64,000 bases of DNA, from the NCBI GenBank assembly GCA_017461945.1, contig JAFTSB010000052.1, forward strand, positions 1 through 64,000. The letters run 5' to 3'. A program made the position numbers and the translations under genes. Below are positions 8,951-17,302 of the stretch, piece by piece. The first letter of the stretch is position 1. Each line of letters starts with the position of its first letter. The DNA is from Clostridia bacterium. Lineage in GTDB: Bacteria; Bacillota; Clostridia; Oscillospirales; CAG-272. The notes beneath the pieces were generated by a model. It saw only the letters and a list, made by a program, of their open reading frames with translations. It was not told the origin of the DNA and made no database searches.

Positions 8951-9223
8951 TCAAGCCTCGGGCTTGGGCTCCTCGGCAGGAGCTTCCTCAACGGGAGCCT
9001 CCTCCTCGTCATCAACGATCAAAAAGTTGTCGTCCAGCTCATCCTCGTCGATCTCATCAAAGTCAAAATCCAAATCCTCGATGTCGTCCTCGCGATAAGA
9101 ATCGCAGAAGGCAAAGAAGTTGCGGCACAGACGGTAAATGACGTAAGCAATGGCGCTTGCGGCAGAGATCACGGCCAGTGTGATGGCAACGATCTTACCA
9201 TAATTGGTTTTCTTTTCTTCCAT
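8951..9223 (-). CDS. Small single-pass membrane protein with acidic tail
   Basis: A 90-residue protein: short basic N-terminus (MEEKKTNYGK), one transmembrane helix (about residues 11-33, IVAITLAVISAASAIAYVIY) and a very acidic C-terminal tail rich in Asp/Glu with a proline-rich end. Similar small membrane proteins are common in Clostridia but have no assigned role that I know of. GGAGGT seven bases upstream fixes the ATG at 9223. It is transcribed alone, away from prmC. Confidence 0.8.
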   Translation of the reverse strand: MEEKKTNYGKIVAITLAVISAASAIAYVIYRLCRNFFAFCDSYREDDIEDLDFDFDEIDEDELDDNFLIVDDEEEAPVEEAPAEEPKPEA

Positions 9224-9270
9224 GGTGAGTACCTCCATTCTTCTCGCCCTGTCGGGCGGTCCTTGGTTTT

Positions 9271-9298
9271 ATTGTATCATAAAATTTGAAAATTGCAA
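9271..9298 (-). promoter_or_regulatory. Promoter of the small membrane protein
   Basis: Minus strand TTGCAA, 16 bases, TACAAT, about 50 bases before the start codon. Confidence 0.5.
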
Positions 9299-9345
9299 TA
9301 GGAAACCGATAAATTCACAAAATTGTTGCAGAAAGGAGCGCGGAT

Positions 9346-10119
9346 ATGAATGAGCAGGCCGTGATGAAACGCTTACAAGAGGCCGGCATAGATAGCCCAC
9401 GTTTTGAGGCGATGCAGCTTTGTCGCGCCCTGTCGGGCGAGGCGCTGGCCCATGCGGTGGAGCGCCGCTGTGCCGGCTATCCCTTGCAGTATATTTTGGG
9501 TGAATGGGATTTCTACCGCGAGACCTATGAGGTTAGCGAGGACTGTCTGATCCCACGGGCAGATACCGAGCTGTTGGTTGAAAAGGCTGTTCAAAATCTG
9601 CCAACGGGTGCGCGTTTTTTGGATCTTTGCACCGGTAGCGGCTGCGTGGCCATCTCCACCCTTTGTGCAAGACCCGACACCACCGCCGTGGCGGTGGATC
9701 TGTTTGCGGCCACGTTGGAGCTGGCCGGGCGTAACCGTGGACGCAATGGCGTCACACAGCGCTTGGAGCTGGTACAAGCCGATGTTCTGCTTCCGCCCGA
9801 TGGGCGCTTTGAAAGGGCATCGTGGGATGCTATCCTTTCCAATCCACCCTATATCCGCACCCAGGTAGTGCCCACCCTGCAAAGGGAGGTGGGCTACGAG
9901 CCCCGTGCTGCGCTGGATGGCGGCCACGACGGTCTTGCTTTTTACCGTGCTATATTGGATGGCTGGCACACGTTGCTAAAGCCCGGCGGCAGCTTTTTCT
10001 TTGAGATCGGCTATGATCAAGGTGAGGCGCTTGCTGCCTTGGCCGCAGAGCGCGGTTATACGGCCACCGTCTATCGGGATCTTGGCGGAAACGATCGGGT
10101 GGTTCATATCCGAAAATAA
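9346..10119 (+). CDS. prmC: Peptide chain release factor N5-glutamine methyltransferase
   Basis: S-adenosylmethionine-dependent enzyme that methylates the Gln of the GGQ motif in release factors. At 257 residues it is slightly short for the family. The helical N-terminal domain ends at LIPRADTELLVE; the SAM-binding motif DLCTGSGC is at 93-100 and the catalytic NPPY at 166-169, followed by GHDGLAFYR, all diagnostic. The usual partner prfA is not adjacent. AAAGGAG precedes the ATG. It is followed at 45 bases by ddl on the same strand. Confidence 0.94.
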   Translation: MNEQAVMKRLQEAGIDSPRFEAMQLCRALSGEALAHAVERRCAGYPLQYILGEWDFYRETYEVSEDCLIPRADTELLVEKAVQNLPTGARFLDLCTGSGCVAISTLCARPDTTAVAVDLFAATLELAGRNRGRNGVTQRLELVQADVLLPPDGRFERASWDAILSNPPYIRTQVVPTLQREVGYEPRAALDGGHDGLAFYRAILDGWHTLLKPGGSFFFEIGYDQGEALAALAAERGYTATVYRDLGGNDRVVHIRK

Positions 10120-10164
10120 CAACTTTCTCTCATAGCACATATGTTGTGAGGGGGGTGTTTGCAA

Positions 10165-11058
10165 ATGTATATTGTTGTACTTTACGGTGGGAGCAGTCCC
10201 GAGCGGCAGGTGTCGCTTTGCTCCGGCCACAGAGTGTGCGAGGCCTTGACCAAAAAAGGGCACCACGTACATCCGTTTGATCTGCGGGAGGTCACTTATG
10301 ACCCCGAGCTGATCGGGCTTTGTCAAGCGGCGGACGCCGTGTTTCTGGCTCTGCACGGCGGTGCAGGAGAGGACGGTACGCTTCAGCAGCTGTTGGAGCA
10401 GGAGGGGATCTTTCACTATACCGGATCCGCGCCGCAAGGGGCGGCCCTTGCCATGCACAAGCAACGGGCGAAAGAGCGCGTAGCGGCGGTGGGCGTTCCT
10501 GTGGCGACGGGGGCGTTATGCGTGCCGGATACGACCCTGCCGCCCCTGCCCATGCCCTTTGTGCTAAAGCCGATTTCGGGTGGATCCAGCGTGGGTCTGT
10601 GCGAGGTCCATACCTCCAAGGAGTGGGAGGCCTGCAGAGTCACCGAAGTGTTTTTGTGCGAAGAATATCTGTGCGGCAGGGAATATACCGTGGGCATTTT
10701 AGAGGGGCACGCCTTGCCCGTGGTAGAGATCTGCCCCCGTGGCGGACGCTATGATTATGCCCACAAATACGGCAAGGATGCCACCGAGGAGATCTGCCCC
10801 GCACACCTCTCCGACCGGGAAAGCGCCCATCTCCAGCGCTTGGCGCTGACGGCCTTTTCGGCCTTGGAAATGCGGGATTTCGGACGTGTGGATTTCCGCG
10901 AGGATCGGAATGGATCCCCCAAATTTTTAGAGGCCAACGCCCTGCCGGGGATGACGGCAACCAGCCTGTTCCCCTTGGCGGCGGCCACAGACGGCCTGCC
11001 CTTTGACGAGCTGTGCGATATGATGGCGGCCACGGCCGCAAAACGAAAAATGACATAA
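10165..11058 (+). CDS. ddl: D-alanine--D-alanine ligase
   Basis: ATP-grasp enzyme joining two D-alanines for peptidoglycan precursor synthesis in the cytoplasm. The 297-residue protein shows GGSSPERQVS (N-terminal substrate loop), ALHGGAGEDG, KPISGGSSVG (ATP loop) and EANALPGMT at the C-terminus, where most family members have N-T-L-P-G-M-T; the Ala is a mild change. The ATG at 10165 follows a GAGGGGGGT ribosome site with eight-base spacing and is preferred over the TTG two codons earlier. It lies between prmC and an oxidoreductase, with 16 bases to the latter. Confidence 0.93.
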   Translation: MYIVVLYGGSSPERQVSLCSGHRVCEALTKKGHHVHPFDLREVTYDPELIGLCQAADAVFLALHGGAGEDGTLQQLLEQEGIFHYTGSAPQGAALAMHKQRAKERVAAVGVPVATGALCVPDTTLPPLPMPFVLKPISGGSSVGLCEVHTSKEWEACRVTEVFLCEEYLCGREYTVGILEGHALPVVEICPRGGRYDYAHKYGKDATEEICPAHLSDRESAHLQRLALTAFSALEMRDFGRVDFREDRNGSPKFLEANALPGMTATSLFPLAAATDGLPFDELCDMMAATAAKRKMT

Positions 11059-11074
11059 AAAAGAGGTACGTATC

Positions 11075-12130
11075 ATGAAAAACACGACAAAGATCGGATA
11101 TGCTGTGCTGGGTCTGGGCATTGGAATGGCCCATGCCGAGGCGGCTGCCGCCTCTCAGCACGCCGAGTTGGTGGCGGTTTGCGATCTGGATGAGGCCAGA
11201 CTGGAAAAGGCCAAGGCGCTTTATCACTCGGTGACCTGCTATACCGATGCCGAGGCGCTGTTTGACGACCCTCGTGTGGATATCGTCAGCATTTGCCTGC
11301 CAAGTGCTATGCATGCCGATTTTGCTGTGCGCGCCATGGAAAAGGGGAAGCACGTGTTGGTGGAAAAGCCGGTGGATATCACCTGCGAGCGCGCTATGCG
11401 CATTGAGGAGGCGCGGCAGCGCACAGGTATGCGCTGCGGTGTGGTGCTGCAGAACCGGTTCAATCTTAATATGTATGCCATCAAGGAGGCGGTGGAAAGC
11501 GGTCGCATCGGTCGCCCGGTGCTGGGCACCTTTGCCGTGAAATGGTATCGCGAGCAACGCTATTACGACCGTGGCGGCTGGCGTGGCACTTGGGAAATGG
11601 ATGGGGGCGGCTCGCTGATCAATCAGGCCTCTCACACCGTAGATCTGATGCGTTGGCTAATGGGCGACGTGGCCTCGGTTTCCTCCTCTATGGCCATTGC
11701 CAATCACCATATTCAAACCGAGGATACCACCGTTAGCACCGTGCGCTTTCAAAACGGCGCGCTGGGCACCTTTGTCAGCACCACCTGCGCCTATCCCGGT
11801 ATTTCCACCGAGATCTGCATTTACGGAACCGAGGGCAGCATCGAGGCCGATGCCGACCGCCTGAAGACCTGGAAAATGAAGGAGCCCGTGGGCGATCTGG
11901 ACGAGGACGAGGAAGAAGAGACCATGCTGGCCCGCTATGGCGGCGGCAACCGTGTGGCCGCCAATGAGGAGGGCAAGCTCTATGGGCACCGCCACGTGGT
12001 GGAGGATATGATCCTTGCTGTGCGGGATGGGCGCGACCCCGAGGTGATGCCCTTGGACGGTATGAAGAGTCTTGCCGTGATCGAGGCCATCTATCGCTCT
12101 GCCAAAGAAGGAAAGCCCGTGGAGCTGTAA
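11075..12130 (+). CDS. Gfo/Idh/MocA-family oxidoreductase
   Basis: A 351-residue NAD(P)-dependent dehydrogenase. The N-terminal Rossmann domain starts at GYAVLGLGIGMAHAEA, and the family hallmark EKPVDITCE (about 98-106) carries the catalytic Lys. The C-terminal substrate domain includes GGWRGTWEMDGGGSLINQASHTVDLMRWL with its conserved His. The family oxidises or reduces sugars, inositols and sugar nucleotides; the substrate cannot be read here. It is the third gene of the prmC-ddl group and may simply be co-transcribed. Confidence 0.88.
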   Translation: MKNTTKIGYAVLGLGIGMAHAEAAAASQHAELVAVCDLDEARLEKAKALYHSVTCYTDAEALFDDPRVDIVSICLPSAMHADFAVRAMEKGKHVLVEKPVDITCERAMRIEEARQRTGMRCGVVLQNRFNLNMYAIKEAVESGRIGRPVLGTFAVKWYREQRYYDRGGWRGTWEMDGGGSLINQASHTVDLMRWLMGDVASVSSSMAIANHHIQTEDTTVSTVRFQNGALGTFVSTTCAYPGISTEICIYGTEGSIEADADRLKTWKMKEPVGDLDEDEEEETMLARYGGGNRVAANEEGKLYGHRHVVEDMILAVRDGRDPEVMPLDGMKSLAVIEAIYRSAKEGKPVEL

Positions 12131-12136
12131 GGGATA

Positions 12137-12165
12137 TTGACTTTCCCGTACATAAGGTTTATAAT
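12137..12165 (+). promoter_or_regulatory. Sigma-A promoter of the CvpA-like gene
   Basis: TTGACT, 17 bases, TATAAT, starting six bases after the stop of the preceding oxidoreductase. Confidence 0.8.
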
Positions 12166-12197
12166 GTATATAAAAGAAAACAAAGGAGTTGAAGACA

Positions 12198-13697
12198 GTG
12201 CAATATATCATTATGGGCGCCACGGTACTGATTTTAGTGATCAATGTGCTGGTGGGCCTCGGACGTGGATTTTCCCGTGGATTGCTACGCTTGTTGACGC
12301 TGTTGGTTGCCCTTGTAGGGGCATTTGTGCTGGCAGGCGTGCTGGCGGATCGTGCCTCGGTTACGTTGGTGGACGGAGTTCATGAAATGGCCGCCTCCGA
12401 TCCCCAATTCGCCGCCTTTTTAGAGGAGAATGACATCGTGGGCGATGCGGTTGGAGCGTTGGCACATATGCTGGCGGCCCCCATTCTGTTTTTGGTAGCC
12501 TATATTGTCCTGAAGCTGCTGACTTGGGTCGTATATCTGATCCTGCGTGTCTGCTTCTCGGTGGGAAAGCCCAAGGGCGTGTTGCTGAATTTGGGCGGCG
12601 GCCTTTGCATGGGCCTTGCCGCAGGCCTCATCGGTGTATTGGTGTTTGTAACCCCGGTCATGGGCTATACGCAGCTGTTCAGTCAGACCATCGAGCAAGC
12701 CGATAGCCTGACCCAACGCGCCGGCGATCTGGGCCTGGAGGAATACAACGAGCAATACATCACGCCGGCCTCTACCGCACCCGTGGCATCGGAATTGTAT
12801 GAGGGCGTGGGCAAGCATCTGTTCCGCAGCCTCAGTAGTGCCGAGTGGGAAGGGGAGAAGGCGTACCTGGAGGACGAATGGTTTGCTGTGATCGGCGTGG
12901 CCGATCAAGCGGCTGTGCTGGTGGAGCGCCCCGTGGCCGAATATGGCGAGACCGAGTCTGCCGCCATTCACAACATGGCCGCCGGTGTGGGACAATCCAA
13001 AATGCTGTCTGCTATTAGCAGCGGTCTGTTTAACGGCGTTTCCAATGCGTGGTTGTCCAATCAGCCCTTTTTGGGTGTGGAGCGCCCTCAAAGTGGTGAT
13101 GAGAATATGGATATCATTCTCAACGGCTTTTTCCGCGTGTTCGCCACCACCGATCCCGCGCTGATCGGCGGTGATCTGGAGTCCTTTGCCGATCTGTTTG
13201 ATCTGATGGTGAAATATGAGGTGTTTGCACAGATCTCCTCTGGTGAAGAGGGTGACCTGGCGGCCTATTTGGTGACCTCTGGCTTTTTTGACGAGGTAAA
13301 GGAGCTGTTGGATACAACTCCCCGACTGGAGCCGGTGGCGGTTGCCATTTCGGATGCCGGTATGCGCGTGCTGGTTCGCCAGCTGGGCGATCCTGCCAAC
13401 TATGCCGAGACCTGCAAGGAGCTGATGGACGATATCTCCACAACTCTCAAGGCTGTGACCGATGAAAGCGGCCAGGTGAACACCGAGGCTCTTTCCAATC
13501 AGCTGACCACTGTGTTTGCCGAGCATGATGTCAACGTAGATGCCGATACCACCGATCTCATCGCCAAGGGTGTTGCCGACGAGTTCACACCCGAGGAGCT
13601 GACCACGCTCACGGTTGAGGAAATGACCGATCGTCTGATCGGCCGCTTAGGTGACGTTGAAAATATTGATACCCTGATCGCGGAAAATGCCGCTTGA
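12198..13697 (+). CDS. CvpA-like integral membrane protein with long extracytoplasmic region
   Basis: About 499 residues. The first 160 carry four hydrophobic helices with the CvpA-type pattern GLGRGFSRGLLRLL after helix 1. The remaining 340 residues are soluble and acidic, with helical repeats and no catalytic motif that I recognise. CvpA proteins are usually near 160-230 residues, so this one is much extended. The GTG at 12198 follows AAAGGAG with nine-base spacing; a TTG directly on the ribosome site is rejected as start. Own promoter and terminator make it monocistronic. Role unknown, possibly envelope-associated. Confidence 0.75.
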   Translation: MQYIIMGATVLILVINVLVGLGRGFSRGLLRLLTLLVALVGAFVLAGVLADRASVTLVDGVHEMAASDPQFAAFLEENDIVGDAVGALAHMLAAPILFLVAYIVLKLLTWVVYLILRVCFSVGKPKGVLLNLGGGLCMGLAAGLIGVLVFVTPVMGYTQLFSQTIEQADSLTQRAGDLGLEEYNEQYITPASTAPVASELYEGVGKHLFRSLSSAEWEGEKAYLEDEWFAVIGVADQAAVLVERPVAEYGETESAAIHNMAAGVGQSKMLSAISSGLFNGVSNAWLSNQPFLGVERPQSGDENMDIILNGFFRVFATTDPALIGGDLESFADLFDLMVKYEVFAQISSGEEGDLAAYLVTSGFFDEVKELLDTTPRLEPVAVAISDAGMRVLVRQLGDPANYAETCKELMDDISTTLKAVTDESGQVNTEALSNQLTTVFAEHDVNVDADTTDLIAKGVADEFTPEELTTLTVEEMTDRLIGRLGDVENIDTLIAENAA

Positions 13698-13701
13698 TCA
13701 A

Positions 13702-13737
13702 AAAAGGGGCGCAACGCGAAAGCGTTGCGCCCCTTTT
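13702..13737 (+). terminator. Rho-independent terminator
   Basis: Perfect 16-bp stem (AAAAGGGGCGCAACGC / GCGTTGCGCCCCTTTT) closed by a GAAA tetraloop. Confidence 0.95.
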
Positions 13738-13805
13738 CTTGCCCTTTTGTGTGCTGTTTTGCACACCGTTTCCTTTTTTTGCATACAATGGGGCGAGGTG
13801 AGAAT

Positions 13806-14372
13806 ATGCTGGCTACAAAAGAATATGAGCGTGAACGGGCGGTGGAATATGCCCGTCGTTGGGCCCGTGGGCGTAACCCGTTGTTTTATAATTTCACCGG
13901 CGTTGGGGGCGATTGCACCAATTTTGTTTCGCAATGCGTGCTGGCAGGGAGCTGCGTGATGAATTTTACGCCGGATTTTGGTTGGTACTATCGCACCCCC
14001 GATGACCGCGCCCCTGCCTTTACCGGTGTGGAATTCTTTTGGGATTTTATGACCGGTGCCCCCGATTTTGCTACCCGAAACGGCGGCATCGGCCCCTTTG
14101 GCCGTGCGGCGGAAATGGGAGAAGTAGAGCCCGGGGACGTGGTACAGCTGGCCGACCGCACGGGGGATTTTTACCACACCCTGCTGGTCAGCGAGATCCG
14201 CAATGGCGAAATTCTGGTGACCGCCCATTCCAACGATGTGTATAACCGTCCCCTTAGCTCTTACGATGCGCCGGGTATGCGCTTTTTGCATTTGGAGGGC
14301 GTGCGCTTTGAGATTGGCGAAAATGCCTGCTTTCAAAATCTGATCGAGGGGCGCGCCCTGCCGCAAGACTGA
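13806..14372 (+). CDS. Amidase_6-type putative amidase
   Basis: A 188-residue protein matching the putative amidase domain common in Clostridia. It shows YARRWARGRNPLFYNF, then GGDCTNFVSQCVLAG with the likely catalytic Cys, a central GDVVQLAD segment, and the HTLLVSE and TAHSNDVYNRPLSSY motifs with the likely catalytic His. The fold is NlpC/P60-like and may cut an amide bond in peptidoglycan or a peptide, but no signal peptide is seen from this start. GAGGTG five bases before the ATG at 13806 supports the start; a longer N-terminal extension would run into the preceding terminator. Confidence 0.82.
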   Translation: MLATKEYERERAVEYARRWARGRNPLFYNFTGVGGDCTNFVSQCVLAGSCVMNFTPDFGWYYRTPDDRAPAFTGVEFFWDFMTGAPDFATRNGGIGPFGRAAEMGEVEPGDVVQLADRTGDFYHTLLVSEIRNGEILVTAHSNDVYNRPLSSYDAPGMRFLHLEGVRFEIGENACFQNLIEGRALPQD

Positions 14373-14409
14373 GCGTCATCGATTTTTTCGGCAAAAAATG
14401 AAAATCCTC

Positions 14410-14438
14410 TTGCAATCACGCCCTGTTTGTGCTATAGT
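14410..14438 (+). promoter_or_regulatory. Sigma-A promoter of the ArsB/NhaD-like transporter
   Basis: TTGCAA, 17 bases, TATAGT; the GGAGGCGG ribosome site follows at 14461. Confidence 0.7.
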
Positions 14439-14471
14439 TTGCTATGGTTTATTTGAGAACGGAGGCGGCGT

Positions 14472-15773
14472 ATGATTGCAGTTATCATCATTTCTATAAT
14501 AGCCGTGCTATCCACGGCGGCCTTGGCGCTGTTTGAGCCGCGTCTGCATCCTCGCCATCCCGGAGTGCGCATCTATTGGGTGGCACCGCTGATCGGGGCG
14601 ATCTTGTTGGTCGTGATGGGCTCGATCTCCTTGCCCGAGGTGGCAAGCGGTCTGCTGGCCGACAGTGCCGTCAATCCTATCAAGATTTTGGTGTTGTTTT
14701 TTTCCATGACCTTGATGTCCATTTTTTTGGACGAGGTGGGCTTTTTCCGCTATCAGGCCAATGCGGTGCTGCGCCATGCCGGCAGCAGTCAGCTAAAGCT
14801 GTTTGTGCTGCTGTATGCGGCGGTGTCGGTGCTGACGGTCTTTACCTCTAATGATGTGGTCGTGTTGACCTTTACGCCCTTTATCTGCTATTTTGCTAAA
14901 AATGCCGAGATCGACCCATTGCCCTATCTGATCGGCGAATTTGTGGCAGCCAACACCTGGAGCATGGCTTTGATCATCGGCAACCCCACAAACATTTATC
15001 TGGCAGCGGGGAACGGCATTGGTTTTGCCGGTTATTTGGGCGTGATGCTACTACCCACGGTGTTAGCCGGCGCGGTTTCCTTTGGTGTATTGCTGCTGCT
15101 GTTTTATCGCCGTCTTAGGGTCCCTATGCGCCCCATTGCCGAGGATCTGCATCTCAAGGATAAACCCACGGTTGCCCTGGCATTGACCTGCCTTTGCGTT
15201 TGCATTGCGTTTTTGATCTTTTCCTCGTATCTGGATATGGATATGTGGCTGATCTCTTTGGATGCCTGCGTGATCCTGTATCTGGTGGCTATTTCCGAAC
15301 TGGTGATCCGCCGCCGTGGCATGGGTCCCGTTAATCGCAGCTTTCATCGCGCCCCTTATGATGTCGTACCTTTTGTGCTTTCGATGTTTGTCATCGTCAT
15401 GGCACTGAACAAGGTGGGCGCCACGGCCATGCTGTGCGAAATGATCTCGGGTACGGGCGAGATCTGGAAAAGCGGTATTTCCTCCTTCCTTGCGGCCAAT
15501 CTGCTTAACAATATCCCCATGAGCGTGTTGTATTCCACCGTGGTAACGCCGGCAACGGGTGTGCCCCTTGTGCCGGCCTTGTATGCCGCTGTGGTGGGCT
15601 CTAATATCGGGGCCTTTTTCACCCCTATGGGCGCCTTGGCGGGCATCATGTGGATGGCACTTTTAAAGCAGCACGGCGTGTCGCTTTCCTTTGGCAAGTT
15701 TGTACTGTACGGCGCAGCGATCTCAATCCCCACGCTACTGGCCGCCCTGGCGGGCCTGGAAATCATTTTATAA
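14472..15773 (+). CDS. ArsB/NhaD-type ion transporter
   Basis: A 433-residue polytopic membrane protein with about 10-12 transmembrane helices. The two inverted halves each carry the family re-entrant signature: VFTSNDVVVLTFTP with NPTNIYLAAGNG in the first half, and ANLLNNIPMSVLYSTV with GSNIGAFFTPMGALAG in the second. This is the ion transporter superfamily that includes arsenite efflux pumps, Na+/H+ antiporters and SLC13 carriers. No ars genes are nearby, so an arsenite role is not supported. It has its own promoter and terminator. Confidence 0.85.
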   Translation: MIAVIIISIIAVLSTAALALFEPRLHPRHPGVRIYWVAPLIGAILLVVMGSISLPEVASGLLADSAVNPIKILVLFFSMTLMSIFLDEVGFFRYQANAVLRHAGSSQLKLFVLLYAAVSVLTVFTSNDVVVLTFTPFICYFAKNAEIDPLPYLIGEFVAANTWSMALIIGNPTNIYLAAGNGIGFAGYLGVMLLPTVLAGAVSFGVLLLLFYRRLRVPMRPIAEDLHLKDKPTVALALTCLCVCIAFLIFSSYLDMDMWLISLDACVILYLVAISELVIRRRGMGPVNRSFHRAPYDVVPFVLSMFVIVMALNKVGATAMLCEMISGTGEIWKSGISSFLAANLLNNIPMSVLYSTVVTPATGVPLVPALYAAVVGSNIGAFFTPMGALAGIMWMALLKQHGVSLSFGKFVLYGAAISIPTLLAALAGLEIIL

Positions 15774-15776
15774 AGC

Positions 15777-15818
15777 AACCAAGCGGAGCAGACAGCTGTC
15801 TGCTCCGCTTGGTTTTTT
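15777..15818 (+). terminator. Rho-independent terminator
   Basis: Long near-continuous palindrome (AACCAAGCGGAGCAGACAG and its complement) with a T-run. Confidence 0.93.
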
Positions 15819-15903
15819 AAAAAATAAAATCATAAAATTTTCAAAAATCACTCCACATTTTGACAAAAAACAAAAAACGGTTGCTGATTTTCGGCATTTA
15901 CAA

Positions 15904-15932
15904 TTTACAAAAGCCTCCTTTTGCGTTATAAT
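15904..15932 (+). promoter_or_regulatory. Sigma-A promoter of the glycerol-1-phosphate dehydrogenase gene
   Basis: TTTACA, 17 bases, TATAAT, followed by AAAGGGGG and the ATG at 15964. Confidence 0.8.
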
Positions 15933-15963
15933 AAAGTAGAACGCACGAAAGGGGGCTTTTTTG

Positions 15964-17244
15964 ATGGATTTGAAAGGAATATTAAAACGTCTTGAGCATT
16001 GCGCCTGCGGCCAACAACACACCTTTGATATCAAGGCGGTGGAGATCGGGCATGGCGTGGTGGATCGGGTCGGTGCGATCCTGCAAGAAGCAGGCTTTGG
16101 CAAACGTTTGCTGCTGGTGGCCGACGATCACACCTTGCGTGTGGCCGGAGGTGTTCTGCCGTCGCTGCAGCAGGCGGGCTTTTCGGTCAAAAAATGGATC
16201 TATCCCAATTTGCTTTATGCGCGTGCCGAGCAGGTTCGGGAGGTAGAGGCCCTTTGTGCGGATGTGGATGCCATTCTGTCGGTGGGTACGGGCTCTCTCA
16301 ATGATATTTGCCGGGTGGCGGCCAAGAACTGTCATAAGGCCTTTTGTATCTTTGCTACCGCCCCCTCTATGGATGGCTTTGCCGCGGATCTGGCACCGAT
16401 CATCGAGAACAATTTCAAAACCTCGTGGCCGGGCAAACAGCCCGATGTGATTCTGGCCGACACGACCATTCTGGCCAATGCCCCCACCGAGCTGAAGGCG
16501 GCAGGCTTTGGCGATATGGTGGCAAAATACCTGGGGATATTTGACTGGAAGGTGGCGGCGCTCCTGCTGGATGAGCATTATTGCCCCGCGATCGCCGATC
16601 TGACCATGGAAAGCGTCAAGCGGATGCTCTCTCTTGCTGATCGGGTGACCGCACAGGACGAGGAGGCGGCCGGTTCGATCATGGAATCGCTGGTGCTATC
16701 GGGTCTGGCGATGAAGCTGGCGGCCTCCTCTCGCCCCGCATCGGGCGCCGAGCATGCCGTGTCACACTACTGGGAGTGTTATAAGCTTTCCCGTGGAATC
16801 TGGCCGGAATTTCACGGTAAAAAGGTGGGTGTCGCCACCGTTTTGATGAACCGTATCTATCGGAATGTAGCCCAACGGGTCGAGCATATTACGGTTGGTA
16901 CAAGTCCACTTTCCAAAGAGGAGGTGCTGGCCGCCTTTACGCCAATGCAGATCCCGGAGGTGGAGAAGATAAACGCCTTTGCCATTGCGGGCCGGGTCGA
17001 CCCCGAACGGTTGGTGAAAAAATGGCCCGAGATCCGTCAATTGGCCATGTCCTTCTTGCCCGACGATGGGGAATTGCTTTCGCTGATGAAACGGGCAGGA
17101 GCCGCTACCGAGCCGGAGGAGGTCCGCGTTGATACGGATCTTTTGATCAAAGGATTGCGCTATCATCCCTTTATGAAATCCCGACTGCTGCTCACCCACC
17201 TGTTCCCCATGATGGGGCTGGATGTGATGGATTTTTTGCAGTAA
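15964..17244 (+). CDS. egsA: sn-glycerol-1-phosphate dehydrogenase (AraM/EgsA family)
   Basis: A 426-residue enzyme of the iron/zinc alcohol-dehydrogenase-like superfamily. Signatures are SVGTGSLNDICRVAA (NAD loop), ATAPSMDGFAADLAPI, the metal ligand segment GFGDMVAKYLGIFDWK, PASGAEHAVSHYWE and the late metal-binding histidines. The family reduces dihydroxyacetone phosphate to sn-glycerol-1-phosphate, the archaeal lipid stereoisomer; in Bacillus AraM it feeds archaeal-type heptaprenylglyceryl lipids. The usual partner, a geranylgeranylglyceryl phosphate synthase, is not seen here. The conventional sn-glycerol-3-phosphate enzyme gpsA is at the right edge of the window. Monocistronic. Confidence 0.87.
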   Translation: MDLKGILKRLEHCACGQQHTFDIKAVEIGHGVVDRVGAILQEAGFGKRLLLVADDHTLRVAGGVLPSLQQAGFSVKKWIYPNLLYARAEQVREVEALCADVDAILSVGTGSLNDICRVAAKNCHKAFCIFATAPSMDGFAADLAPIIENNFKTSWPGKQPDVILADTTILANAPTELKAAGFGDMVAKYLGIFDWKVAALLLDEHYCPAIADLTMESVKRMLSLADRVTAQDEEAAGSIMESLVLSGLAMKLAASSRPASGAEHAVSHYWECYKLSRGIWPEFHGKKVGVATVLMNRIYRNVAQRVEHITVGTSPLSKEEVLAAFTPMQIPEVEKINAFAIAGRVDPERLVKKWPEIRQLAMSFLPDDGELLSLMKRAGAATEPEEVRVDTDLLIKGLRYHPFMKSRLLLTHLFPMMGLDVMDFLQ

Positions 17245-17252
17245 TGCTTGCG

Positions 17253-17302
17253 AACACAAAAAGGACAGAGAACGGCTTGCGTTCTCTGTCCTTTTGTGTT
17301 TT
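17253..17302. terminator. Bidirectional terminator between egsA and galT
   Basis: Stem built on AAGGACAGAGAACG / CGTTCTCTGTCCTT, extended by AACACAAA / TTTGTGTT, with a GCTTG loop. It abuts the galT stop codon. The same core stem recurs at 40061 and 40993. Confidence 0.88.
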
